Below are positions 1 through 11,800 of a DNA stretch of 64,000 nt, one piece after another. Both the position numbers and the translations under genes were made by a program. Position 1 is the stretch's first letter, and each line of letters starts with the position of its first letter. The stretch is from Fragilaria radians (lineage: Eukaryota; Bacillariophyta; Fragilariophyceae; Fragilariales; Fragilariaceae): assembly GCA_900642245.1 (NCBI GenBank), contig CAAAJI010000027.1:272636-336635 (forward strand), written 5' to 3'. The notes beneath the pieces are model-generated. The model had not been told where the DNA came from and made no database searches. It was given only the letters and a program-made list of their open reading frames with translations.

Positions 1-727
1 GGTCGTAATGTTTGTTGGTAAAGTCTTGAATCCCTTTCATCTTTGTTGTTTTGATGAGCCGTCCATCTAAATTGAATTGCCAACCATGATAAGGACATTG
101 CAATGCCCTTCGTTGTTGTTCGGATCCCTCCAATCGTCCAGAATATATTTGATTGGAAGGATGATCCTTACTTTTGTGATTACAACCAAGTTGTGAGGAT
201 GTGTCCGTCCAAGGTCCGACCAAACAACTACCCGCATGTGTACAAACGTTGTAAAAGGCCTGAATATTCCCCTTGGAATTATGGGTAATTAAGTAGGGTT
301 GATCCTGAAAGACTCCTGTTTGGTAGGATCCTGGTTCCGTAGCCCGTATAATATCTACAGCAATCCAATTTTCTTGAAAGACCTGTTGTTTCTCCCATGC
401 ATATACTTCTGGCCATGTATACCAAGAACTAGGAGGTGTTTGGGCACGATTTATGGGAAGTGAAGAATCATAACGACACAACTCATGATGTAAGGATACT
501 AACGATGAAGATTTATTGGATGCGGAGGATGTGGAGGATGCGAATGAGGAGGAGTTGGCTATAGTTGATGAAGAAGTCTCCGTCACAGTTGTGGAGGTTG
601 ATAAAAGAGAGGATTGAAAACCCCACCTGACCCAGCTATTACCCCCACCATGAGCTTGCTTTCTACTAGGACTCCAAGGAAAGTAGAAGAAGGAGGAAGA
701 GGAAGATATCGCTCGCCTGGTAATCAT
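1..727 (-). CDS. Rieske [2Fe-2S] oxygenase, choline monooxygenase-like (C-terminus outside window)
   Basis: I translated this open frame by hand; it runs off the left edge, so only about 242 N-terminal residues are present. It begins at an ATG (727-725), the only in-frame ATG before the upstream stop at about 905-907. The first ~85 residues are rich in Ser, Thr and Arg (MITRRAISSSSSFFYF), as in a mitochondrial presequence. A segment like the start of choline monooxygenases follows (VYAWEKQQVFQENWIAVD), then the first Rieske ligand pair in NVCTHAGS (CTH codons 236-244). The second pair is in LQCPYHGWQFNLDGR (C at 95-97, H at 86-88). The family oxidises a substrate amine, with choline to betaine aldehyde as the plant example, using a Rieske cluster and mononuclear iron. 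The iron-binding domain lies outside the window, so the substrate is unproven. The gap between the ligand pairs is 46 residues instead of about 16. Rieske family is near certain; the choline assignment is inferred. Confidence 0.85.
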   Translation of the reverse strand, partial: MITRRAISSSSSFFYFPWSPSRKQAHGGGNSWVRWGFQSSLLSTSTTVTETSSSTIANSSSFASSTSSASNKSSSLVSLHHELCRYDSSLPINRAQTPPSSWYTWPEVYAWEKQQVFQENWIAVDIIRATEPGSYQTGVFQDQPYLITHNSKGNIQAFYNVCTHAGSCLVGPWTDTSSQLGCNHKSKDHPSNQIYSGRLEGSEQQRRALQCPYHGWQFNLDGRLIKTTKMKGIQDFTNKHYD

Positions 728-1232
728 CCTTTGTTGTTCCAAGATTTCACAGAACAAAAAATGTCTTTGTCGTCCGTGATTGTACACTTTGTAGAGCTGT
801 ACTCTTCTATACCAACAAGAAAACAGTACCAGTAACCTATCGTCACCAAAGTAGTTGTACTGCCAGCCTTGTAGTAACGAGGATGTTTCCCTCTGGAATC
901 CTTCTTACTTTCTGATGAAGATTTACTTTTTCAAGGAGTATTTTCATTTATGCTTCAATTTCCAATTATGCCAAAGAAAGTATTGTCATATTTGATCCAA
1001 CCTTAATATAAGCATCCAAAGTCAGCACAAAAAATTTAAGCCATTGCATAGAAGAAAGACAAGGAACAAAAACAAAACTATTGGATTGCATCACCAATAG
1101 TCTTTAATTTTAGGGATAGTTTAGTTTAGGAGAAAATAAGCAAGGTAATCTGTTATATGTAAGAGGTCCTCTTCTTTCATGCTAATTGTGGTTTTTTGAT
1201 AACTTTATTGTTTGATTAACACTTTGATCAAG
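728..1232. other. Intergenic, 5' flank of the Rieske gene
   Basis: The minus-strand frame of the Rieske gene stays open to about 905, but there is no ATG upstream of 727. The rest is AT-rich and I see no gene or repeat in it. It must hold the promoter of the Rieske gene, but no motif stands out. Confidence 0.5.
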
Positions 1233-2060
1233 ATGTCTGATTTAAGCGCAATTAGAGTTCTAACTTCTTGGGAAGAAAGGAAGTATGGCCTTACCTGGAT
1301 TGAGAAATTCCTAGCCAAGACCAAGTGTTTTGGAATCAAGGATGTTTTGTTGGGTAAGTTACAGATCTGAAAGACTTCAAAAGAGTTTGACGTTAACTCA
1401 GACGTAGGGAGAATACTGAAGAAAAATGCTGACTTGAATGAGTTGGCATTTACTGAATTAAAATACTGTCCATTGACGTAAGCAACAGCAGTGGAACAAT
1501 TGCATTTGGAATTCTTAAAAGTTGCAAGACAAAGGATTATGAAGATGGGAATGCAAGCATAGCCTGGGAGACGTTCAAGAAGAAGTTTGACCCAGTATCT
1601 GCACCCACATTACTGAAGACAGAGAGGATGTTCAGGAAGAGCAAGCTTGAACCCTGATATTTGGATTAATAATTTAGTAGACCTACGGATAAATTGGAGG
1701 TTATGGGCTCAAATATGACTAATGAGCAGTTTCTTACGCAACAGTTTTAAACAGAGCAACGACAAGTTGCAAATGACACTTGTGAAGAAGCTTATCATTT
1801 AAGAATTGATGAGCTCAAAGAAGACCTTAGCGTTAGAAATGAAAGACTTTCATCAAAGTCTGAGTCTACAAAGAATGATGACTATTTGGAGGAAAAGGCA
1901 TTGTTTGTAACGCAATTCAAAGGTAACTGCCAAAATTGTGGAAGATTAGGTCACAAGTCAGAACAGTGCAAGTCCAAGATTTTCAGAGACGACAAAAATG
2001 AAATGATTTGCAAGAAATCAGGCCATCTTGAATCTTACTACTTCAAAGAATTTTAGCTCT
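1233..2060 (+). mobile_element. Degenerate Ty1/copia gag remnant
   Basis: An ATG at 1233 opens a gag-like frame (MSDLSAIRVLTSWEERKYGL, then WIEKFLAKTKCFGI) that is broken repeatedly by stops and frame changes. Near the end lies a retroviral-type zinc knuckle, CX2CX4HX4C, at 1928-1969 (residues CQNCGRLGHKSEQC). A second, decayed knuckle follows (ICKKSGHLE). Gag with CCHC knuckles is typical of copia elements, which are abundant in diatoms. No protease, integrase or RT could be recognised immediately downstream, and no flanking LTR pair is visible. It is a dead fragment. Confidence 0.7.
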
Positions 2061-2942
2061 CTAGTTTGTACTAGACAGTGTTGACACCAGCTATCACTTT
2101 GTTTGTAGAAACACAAATTTGTGGATGACTTCATCAAACTTGTCTTGGTAAAGTCTTGTGATAATGATGCTGATTTCGTTACAAAAAATGTGAGTAAGGA
2201 TGCTATGCCTCTAAACAATAATAGGTTTGAACATAGAAAGAAGGGGAGTCTTTTAATTTTCATTATCAACTCAGAAGTGCCAAACTAAGTGTGCACACTC
2301 AATTTTGGAATACACATGATACACTTTCCTTCCCCAACAATACATTGAAACGGTTGTAATTCCAGAGAACCAGTCAAAACTTCCCTCTTAGGATCTTCTC
2401 ATTAGGAGTAAATTCCTTTGATTTCTTGGAATTGTCTTGGTCATGTTTACAAATAGGCATCGTGTGACTTTTGGACATTAATTGACCCGACATATGTTTG
2501 GGTGCACTCTATTGCTAAAATTCAGAAATGTCAAAACAAAGGTTTGCAAGAATCTTCATGAATCTTACCTTTAGAATAAAGAGACTGCTTCTTGGTCTCT
2601 TTGTCTTACTAAATGGAATGCTTGTGTTTGGCACAGCAAACGAGGGTACAAAAAAATTGGCTCTCCAATAGATGGTTTGGTACAATGATTTGACATGTCA
2701 ACACAAGTGAACCATTCATATCAGTCATGAGTACTAAATGTCATTTTGTCCTAATGTCAATGTATCATAACCTTTAATACAAAATAGTCTCATTGATTCC
2801 TCAACGCTAGCATAGTTGTAACAACATTTGGTAGAAGACTACATTGTAGTAGCAGCATTCCAGTGTACTCGTATACTAGGCGGATTTTTTTAACACATTC
2901 TTTTTTTTTGGCGGACCAGGGAATCCATCCATCCAAAAGAAT
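2061..2942. other. Intergenic, no supported gene
   Basis: AT-rich sequence between the gag fragment and the ViaA-RavA gene. Short runs after 2061 continue a gag-like composition (FVDDFIKLVLVKSC), but there is no recognisable domain. The last ~60 bases before 2943 include a T-rich tract (2885-2911) and form the 5' flank of the next gene. Confidence 0.4.
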
Positions 2943-5900
2943 ATGAGATCATGGATTGCCATACGACTACTGCTTCTGTCGTATGTCAAAGGCTTTCGTT
3001 TGCCACCAGTATCATCCAACATTCCTACAATTCGAAACATACCAAAACAATCCACCAAAGCTTTTTTGTCATCTAATCAACGTTTCTCGGAAATCACTAC
3101 GACGAATACTGGAACATTTCCAACGACATCCTTAACTCCTCCATTCATCCATTCGATTCCTACCAATGTAACGCTAGATTCGATTCGTACTAGTACCAAT
3201 GCCTTGGATACCTCTCAATCAGGATGGGATGTATGGAAGCGATGCTTGTTAAAAGGTAGAGTTCCAATCCTGTCCGATTTTAATCAACATGGATCCTTGG
3301 CCATCCGAGCCTTTCTTTACGGCCATTACACAAACATTGACAGAAAGTCAATTCCCCCGAATCATTCAACGTCATCCAGAATTGTTAATGGCAGTTGTAA
3401 GGACCTTGATTCGTAAGGCACAACAATTTGAGCAAGCTAAACAACAACAGCAACAACAACGTTTACCCGAAGAAATGGATGAATTGGAGGATGATGATGA
3501 TATATCCACATTTACAGACGATGAATTCACAATAATCACTCATGATATTCAAAATGATCATCATATCTTAGTCAATGACCATAATGATACATCTGTTTCA
3601 GAAGAATTCCTCCAATCTCTTGCCGAAACAGTTGCATCAGGATTTATGGATGAATATGGTTCCTTACTGTTAGGAATCACGTCATTGGATCAACTATTTG
3701 GTATCCATCATGGTCTTTTAGATACAAACAGCAATCAAAATGCCTTTGGTTTGGACGATGGTATTTGGCAGCACACTGGATGGAAACTACTACCCGACTT
3801 GCAACGGCAGCTCCAATCTATGGCAGAATTAAATGAATTAATTCAAAACCTGGGTCGTCGTCCTACTGTAGATACCTCGACAGATCGACGTCTTCATCGA
3901 TTCCCTCCCAGACATGTCGATCCAGATGGTACCATGGCGGCACATATGGATCCAATCATGAGGAACAATGTCGACGGATTGACATTGTCAGGAAGTTTCA
4001 CAGAAATGTTGCCATCTGAAGCGAGCCTACTGTTGAGTCAATCTTCTACCCTCCGAAGACTCTTCCTTGCTAAAAAAGTGGAACGAAAGTTGTTGAGTTA
4101 TCAATTATTGGGTCATTCTGACATTCTTAGTACACCCATTGTCCCATCGCCCCATCGTTCTCGTTTGCCCTCGGGTCCGGGCGGTCCCATTGTAGTCTGT
4201 CTAGATACATCCTGGTCCATGTCAGGATCTCGTGAAACACTCTCCAAGGCTGTGGTAGTAGCCTGTGTCATGATCGCTCATCAACAACATCGAGATTGTC
4301 AAATTGTGGCATATTCCAATGTCCATGGAGTGATGGATGCTGGAATTATACAAGCCAACTCTGCAGGGATTTATCGACTGTTGGATTTTTTATCTCATTC
4401 CTTTGGAGGGGGGACGGATGTGACGGGTGCCCTATCGCATATCTTGAATCTATGGAGGAATCCCAACAATCATACCAGTATCGATACAGCGGATTTATTA
4501 CTCCTTACAGATGGAGAAATTCCTGACCCTCCCGTATCGGAACAGATTCTACAAGAATTGAACCATCTTCAGTATCATAAAGGTGTACAAATACATGGAT
4601 TGCTCATTGGTCGGAATGAAAGTAAGCCATTATCCAAACTTTGTACACATACCTATGACTTTTTATCGCGATACGACACAATAGGCGCCTTACAGAGACA
4701 ATTGTCATCATCAGCTCTATCAGCATCTGCCACATTAACTTCTCATTTCTTCACTGGGTGGGGTAGGAAACGTCAATCCCCACGAAGGTCTCTGCGTCTC
4801 TTTGCACTCCAAACATCGGATGGTAATACTCCAGAAGAATTCGTCATCGCGCCATATTCCAATGATTATGCAACAATTGTGGAGCAAGCCATCCAGTCAC
4901 TAAAGGAAGAAGTTTTGGAATCATCACAAGCCAGGGCATGGTCTTCATCATCCCTGGATACAGAAATGAATCGTAGTGATTCCTGTTGGAAGTATCATCA
5001 CATTCTAAAGTATGCAATTACGATGGTCGGGAAAAACCTTGTGGAACGAAAGGAAGAGTCACAACTTCTTGTCCTTAGTTTGCTCGCCGGTGAACACATA
5101 CTATTCCTCGGACCACCCGGTACAGGAAAATCGTTACTTGGAGGACGATTGTCCCAATTATGTGGTGGTTCCTTCTTTCAGAGACTCTTGACACGATTCA
5201 CTACTCCGGAAGAACTCTTTGGTCCACTCTCTCTCCGAGCACTCGAAAACGATGAGTACAAACGATGTACAGAAGGTTATCTGCCAACAGCATCAGTCGC
5301 ATTTCTGGATGAGATTTTTAAGGCCAACTCTGCCATCCTTAACACATTGTTGACAATTTTGAACGAACGTAAATTCGATAATAGTCCTCGTGAGGACTGT
5401 CCCATCCGATGTGTCGTCGGAGCTTCCAATGAACTTCCCGAGAGTGACGAACTGGATGCTCTGTACGATCGTTTTTTATTGCGCAAGGAAGTAAAGTCTG
5501 TATCCGACGAGGGTTTACTTGAAATGTTAATGATGCCAGCCTCTACCACGAATGACCATACAACGACCCAAGTAAGACGTTTGATCATGATAGCTTGAAC
5601 GCAAAAACAGTCATTGATGACTTGGAATCTGCAATTATGCATATTCAAAATGCAGCCAACTATGTTGCAATGAGTCCTGAGGCTTGCTATTTGATTCGAG
5701 ATTTGCGTCATTTTATGAACGAGAAACTTAACGTGGTTGTTAGTGACAGACGATTGGTCAAAGTCGCTCATTTGCTCAAAATCAGTGCTGCATCACATGG
5801 ACGAACAGTGGTCGATCCCATTGATTGTTGGTTACTACAACATGTCATGTGGCGTCTTCCAGAACAACGAGCTACCATACAGGATTGGCTGTGGGATCAC

Positions 5901-6470
5901 ATCACACCATATGTTGATGAAATGGGATTGGCTTCGATGTCAGTCCCCTATCGCATTGTTTTGAATAATCTTCGTCGCGAACTCCTAGAAGCAGTCCGCA
6001 GAACTGCCGGGGATGTTACTGGTGTAAACGGTGGGAGATCAGCAGACATTCGCGTCATCCAAGAACTTCATAAGGAAGTGATTCAACTGTCTAACGTACT
6101 GCAGACCAAATCCGATGTACTATCACGGCACATGGAATTGTTGAATCGTTGCGATAGCCACCTCTGGATGGATATGGATGAGGCATTATCTATGAAGCAA
6201 CTGCTTCTCCCCAAGGCGACAGCAGTCGCTAATAACATTCGTTCTATTCTAACTGACACTCGCTCCCTTGAATTGGCATTGGATGCCAACAGGGTAGAAG
6301 AAAATATTCGACTGTCCGTCATTGAAGGACTTGGGTGGGAATCGGAAGAATTCACAATCACATTTTCCAATGACGAACTTGGCTTAAGTATGAGAGAAGC
6401 AAAGTCTAAATACAGTCCCGACATCTTCCGAAAGTGGAAGCGTGCTCGGAAAAAGTTAAATCAGGAGTAA
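2943..6470 (+). CDS. ViaA-RavA fusion: vWA domain plus MoxR AAA+ ATPase, signal/plastid-type leader, two frameshifts
   Basis: One gene of about 1,175 codons lies in three frame segments: 2943 to ~3281, ~3282 to ~5567, and ~5568 to 6470. The leader MRSWIAIRLLLLSYVKG|F has a hydrophobic core with Phe at the predicted cleavage site, as in diatom plastid precursors. Residues ~115-400 match ViaA (LPSEASLL, VERKLLSYQLLG). A vWA domain follows with MIDAS DTSWSMS (~421), GGGTD (~489) and TDGE (~522). The MoxR AAA+ part has Walker A GPPGTGKS (~723), Walker B VAFLDEIF (~786) and GASNELPE (~828). The end matches the RavA lid (VSDRRLVKVAHLL, WRLPEQ). In bacteria RavA and ViaA are separate proteins that work as a pair on respiratory enzyme complexes; here they are one chain, ViaA first. 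The first frame change fits one extra T in TTTT at 3278-3281. The second fits one missing C in CCC at 5567-5569. No splice sites explain either. Domain calls are firm; plastid location and an intact product are inferred. Confidence 0.85.
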
Positions 6471-6869
6471 AAGACATTTGGATGAATGTTCTCTAACGAC
6501 AGATTTGTTACTGTCTTAGGGAGCCGCCATGGCCTTCTGATCTTGTTGGTGTACTCTAGGATAAGCTACCAAATATTCAACAGCCTTCAATCGGGGGATA
6601 ATAAGTACTGTTTACTTCTAGTCACTTGTCTTTCTATAAATGTTACCTTCGTGTCTCAAAGACATGCATTCTATTGCTCATTTCGATGGCTTCGAATACA
6701 GGGAACAATTTCATAATCATCAAACACCTCCTCCTTTGAGCGGGAATCATCCAGTTTGGGGACACTCGGCATTGCAATTATGCTACTATTGTTTTGTATT
6801 TGTCATTGAAAGATAATTCATCAAAACTCAAAAATTGGCAAGAGAAAACTTCCATTGTCAATACTCTCA
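6471..6869. other. Intergenic, no supported gene
   Basis: 3' flank of the ViaA-RavA gene. Short open frames here show no family resemblance. The right end may already belong to the gypsy remnant that follows, but I cannot place its edge. Confidence 0.4.
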
Positions 6870-7620
6870 AGAAGCAATACAACACATTACTTAGATTGGA
6901 GTGTTAACCCCTTTCTGACCACAAGAAAATAAGTTTCCAACACTTTCCCTCAAACCGCAATTTTTGTTGGCAACTACTCCTTGAAGAAATTGATTTTTCG
7001 TTCCAATATGTTCCAGGTAAAGATAATGCCATTGACAATATGGTCTCCCGATTCCCTCCACTTTCCGTCACCATCAAAGGCCTAGAAATGGACGATGATT
7101 TCCCTATCAACTTAAAGCCTTTTAGAGGAATCACCATCAAAGATGAACGTGAATGACTATTCAACAGATGACAAATATAGATTTACCGATTTCTACTCCA
7201 AAGTCAGGATTGTATTGTGCTGCCTGATGTCAAATGTTTCCTTTTATTCTCTAATGATATTGCCCTGGCTTGTAAGTCAATATGCCTTATTTGGTACCTG
7301 GATCTTCATGAATGCCCATACGAGCAAGCACCCACTGCAAGCCCTTTCCATCATCCACGGAGCAATACCCTGGCCAGAAACTGTCCCATACTCAAGCAAA
7401 AGATCAGAAGACAGGCATTTGCAATTTGATCAGATATGGTTTAGTCAATACCCTTGCACAGAAGCTGTTATCTACAACAGCGGCAAAGAGTTCTCAGCAG
7501 ATGGGATTAAACCCAAATCTACCATTCATTAAACACTGTCACCAGATCATTGCCAATGTTTTTCGTCACATGCAATTCAACAAGTTGGCATGTGGCATTT
7601 ATTCCTTGCCTTCATTTTAG
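6870..7620 (+). mobile_element. Degenerate Ty3/gypsy pol remnant (RNase H end)
   Basis: Translation of ~6890-7155 gives the end of a gypsy RT-RNase H: LSDHKKISFQ, then WQLLLEEIDFSFQYVPGKDN and a decayed ALSR box (MVSRFPP). This is the conserved tail in which the element normally reads YVPGKxNxVADALSR. A stop interrupts it near 6904. From 7300 to 7620 short open pieces in several frames look like the spacer toward integrase (NPLQ/HPLQALSIIHG, EQYPGQKLSHTQAKDQ), but I recognise no integrase domain. No LTRs were found around it. Confidence 0.65.
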
Positions 7621-8891
7621 GCAATGTTGCGTTTGGATTACGAGCCCGCACCAAACTTGAGGCATCTCCAACGTAAATTGTTTTTAGTTGTGATATGATT
7701 ATCAATGCAATATATCTTGCAAGCTGGAGAATACTTGTTGATTGTTGCGCCAATTCATTCATTCCAAGCAAATACACGTTACAAGGCCCCGCATACATAC
7801 GTTACCGCCCATTTGATATGTATCAATACTCAGAAGTTAGGTTTGAGGTTATAATCTAGTTCTTAATCTTTTAAATGATATGTATATCTCAGAGGAATTG
7901 TATAAACTAAGATGAGAAAGATTTTCCTACTCCATAAACTAAGATGAGAAAGATTTTCGTACTCCACCAGGAAAGTTAGATTCAAGTATTTCCGTTCAAA
8001 ATGAAATTACTTGAAGAAGTTACATTTGACTTCAAAGTTTTCACACGTTCTTTCAATTCACGAGCAAATGGAATGTACTTGGCATGTGAAGTATTTTCCA
8101 GTATCACGTCTTGTAATATGTATAACTAACTCGCACAACGATTATTGTTTATCATATCATGGGAAAGAAGTAAACAGTAAGGCATTCGTCTCCAAAAGTA
8201 GATATTTAGTTACAAAGATTTCAGGAGCAAGGGAAAGCTAAGTCTTATCAAAAATCAAAATGGTGTCAAGGTTTGTGGTTGTCAGAAAGAGTTACTTTTT
8301 TGTTTAACACCAAGAACTATATTTAAATTCACTTTTCTTTATCATGAATTGTCAATCTTTAGGGAAATCTTGCCAAATATTCAAAGGACGTCAATTAATT
8401 AGTCACCAGCAAAGATACCTCTTGAGTTCTTTTCAAGAAGAGCTGTATTGCATATCTTGAAATAGTGGTACTTTGAACAGGAAGGATTAGATATAGATCT
8501 GTGGAAGTACATTTCAGGATAGAGTTTATTGGTAGAAGGGATAGTTAAGCCTTCTGGATCATTGATTTACGTAAATTAAAAAAAGAAGAATAACAGATAT
8601 GTTGATAGTCAGTTATCATCATTCAGGATTATAATGTTTTTATCTGATTTTCGTCTATAGATCTCGTAAGGAAACCAACCTCAACAAGCAGCGATACGTT
8701 GCATACAGCCGTTAAGAAACATGGATACCAGTTTTTCTGTATAGATAAAACGTCAAAACGGAAGTCCATCAAATTCAAAAACTTTGACAAGAAACAGAAA
8801 CGGATTTTCAGGAAGAATTTAAATCGTCGTGAGTTGATGAGAGAAGTCTCTTTTAGTAAACAGTAGACGTTCAGATATATCATAGATCAGC
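7621..8891. other. Intergenic, 5' region of separase
   Basis: AT-rich spacer of about 1.27 kb with one short tandem duplication (listed separately) and no supported gene. The last few hundred bases must carry the separase promoter; no clear element is visible. Confidence 0.4.
7902..7965. repeat. 32-bp tandem duplication
   Basis: Two adjacent copies of a 32-bp unit, 7902-7933 and 7934-7965. They begin ATAAACTAAGATGAG and differ at one base (C versus G near the 3' end). This looks like a recent local slippage or end-joining duplication in non-coding DNA. Confidence 0.9.
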
Positions 8892-11800
8892 ATGTCATCC
8901 ACTCTTTCGTCAAGGAGTAAAGCATCTGTAACCTCACGTCGTCATAGAAAAAGAGTGGTTGGTCATTTAAATCAAAATAATGACAAAGAAAATAATAAGG
9001 CAAACAGCAACCATAGCGTGATCGATGATGTTTCAGAGTTGAATTTGGATCTAAAGGGTTTGTCGTTAACCGATGATGAAGCCTTTCTCCTAGCAATTCG
9101 AACATGTTCTGCAGTTGATTTTTGGAAACGACAGTCTACTAGCTACATACATTCATTACTGAACTGTTCGCGTTCACTATCTTATGCGCCTTTACAATTG
9201 ATCGAATCTGAGGATCATCTTATCGATGCTACTCGTCGAAGTATTAAATCTGTAATTGATCAGAAAAATCGACCTGATTGTTTGATTCAAGAGCTTATTA
9301 TTTCAACCCATGTATTGCGTGCGTTATCAACCATAACAAACCTCGAAAGCAATAAACAAATTGTAATACTAAAGCTGATATACCACGCTTTAGTCACGCT
9401 CTCTGATCGCCTTTCTAACTTGCCGAGTGAAGGCACCGTAATGTCACTTCCAATAACCTTGGGGCTATATGAGGCAATGTCGAGATCTTTGAAATATATC
9501 AAACTTATTGAAACTAGTCCCAGCAATTCCTTATTCAACATTCGCATCACTGCGCAAAAAGCAGAGGGGACCAATATACGCCAAATCTTTAAAATGATTA
9601 TTCAATCTACTTTAGCTACTGGATCCATGCTGAGCTATAAACGAAAGAGCTCAATGTCATTGGAATTTGGTACGAATATCGCAAACATTATTCAAACTAT
9701 CGACATTACGACAGCGCTTCCTAGTCTTGTTCTTCATGTATGCTTGCCTTGGACAAGGAAGTATGCCAATAGTGATTCAGAAAATTCTGACAAGGAAATT
9801 CTCGCATTCGCAAAAGCCTCACATCGTTTACTTTGGGATGCAGCAATTGCCGACACCAATCCATCTATAGCCCTTATTTTGCGTCGACAGGCAATCCAAG
9901 CATTAGTCCTAAATGCAGATGCACAACTTGACTCAGCGATGTTACATTTGATTTCGACATCGTGTTCTACGCTCGCTTCCACTTATGCTTGGAAAGCCGC
10001 TTGTACGTTTGTACAACAAACCAATTCTCAGGGTCCTCAGATACCCTCCTGTTTGAAGGAATATCATGAAACTTTAGGCCCTGTCTTATCCATCGTTGCT
10101 CAACCGCAGTGTCTATCATACACTGAATACCGTGCATATCAATTGATTCATACTGGAATATTGAATCCCGATCACTGCCCTAAAATCCGTTCATTGTCGA
10201 ATCGCGACGCATCTTCCAATATAACCAACTCTCTCGGAGAGGCAACGTACTCTCTAATATCAATTGTTGTGAGTTTTCTTTGTCACTTAGCTCCTGAGTC
10301 AACAAGTGACTTTGCATTAGAAAACTTGAAACATTATGATTCCATCACTGCGCTAAACAATATCACCCGAAAAGTAATTGATACATATCAAAGAGCCTTA
10401 GACGGAACGCATTCCTTCGACGTAATAAAAAGATGTCACAAAATGATTCAAGGACTTGGTCTCCATCATCGATTCGCTAAATTGCGAAAGTTACTCAGTG
10501 AGATGGGAACCGTTGAATTTTCTGCTACGTATATTACGTTAATCGATGTATGTGAAAACATCATTTCACAATGCGTTCTACCTATTCTACGGGTAATATT
10601 AAACAAAGAATCAGATGCAAAAGCCCTTGAGGAATATTGGGATTCCTATGTGGACACAAACTTACGTATTTGCACTCTATTAGATGCCTTCCATTCCATG
10701 ACTGGCGATTCCTTACTTTCTGATAAGGTTGATCAACTAGTTGTTGAATTTCATAGCACTATTGACGTATCGAAACCAAGCTTTACGCTGTTGGAGTGTT
10801 GGGGAAAAAACATATACGCGATTGGAAAGCGCCGAAATGATTCGAATCGTCCTGCAATCGTTCCCCTTGCTTATTCACTAAACATTTTGACCCAAATGGA
10901 GTCCATCTGCCAAACTAAAGATTTCATAAAATCCAATCAGATGATGTCAAGGTATTCTTATATGGCATCGGTCTTCTCAAATCTTTCCATGCATGGGACT
11001 GCTGGTTTGGCTTTAATCTCAGCATTGGCTTATGATTGTGTCGATGAAATCCCTGTTACCCAGGATGTATCTGCAACGGCGCTTTGCAATGTATTGGATC
11101 TCTCGCTTGGAATGCAATTGAGTAAAAAATCTACAATTTCAATCATCTATCGTCTCTTGGAAATTTTGAATTTGGATGTAACGGTCACCAGTGTAGTGAC
11201 AGATACATCACTTGTACATTTATCGGAGAAAATGATTCATGCTGCAGCTAACAAAGGAGATTGCAACGAGTTGAACCTATCAGGTAATCTATACGGAACC
11301 TTTTGCGACATAAACAGTCGAGTGAATAACCATAGATCCGATGCTTGGATGAGTCGTCTGTCTTGTGTTGTGGCTTATTCACTGATATCCTTTGGGAAAG
11401 ACTTGATGGAAAACGTTGGACAAGACAAGTCACACCTGTCCTTTGGTCTTCAAATGAAACAACAATCGCTGGTACTCCTTCTGTATAGACTTCTAACGTC
11501 GGTTGTGCCGGGGTATAGCCATGACACGTTATTAGCGTTCGCATATCACATTGCAGTCTCTTCATTTACCCATGATAATTGCTCACAACCAATGAGACAA
11601 TTCTATTGGCAACAATTGGAAAAGGCGACAAAACCCCTTGGAAATGTTCAAGCAAACGGAAGTGAAGGAATTTTAATATTGTATTTACGTCTTGACAATT
11701 TATATCGTCATTACAGCTTTGAAGCAATGTCAACAAAAAAATTACCAGCGTCATTAATTAATTATTGCGAAGAAGTGGTGGCATCGCTTTTAAAAATGGA

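Noticed and set aside
104..232. Possible intron within the Rieske linker
   Set aside because: The only workable GT-AG pair would leave far fewer than 15 residues between the ligand pairs, and the shorter option (about 45 nt) is too small. Kept as coding insertion.
3100..3416. Continuation of the leader frame past 3290 as a separate 157-aa protein
   Set aside because: After ~3282 its translation loses family resemblance while the overlapping frame matches ViaA. It is the shadow side of a frameshift.
5572..5593. GTAAGA...ATAG as an intron joining the ViaA-RavA frames
   Set aside because: At 22 nt it is far below the 73-83 nt introns seen elsewhere in this window. A homopolymer indel explains the shift better.
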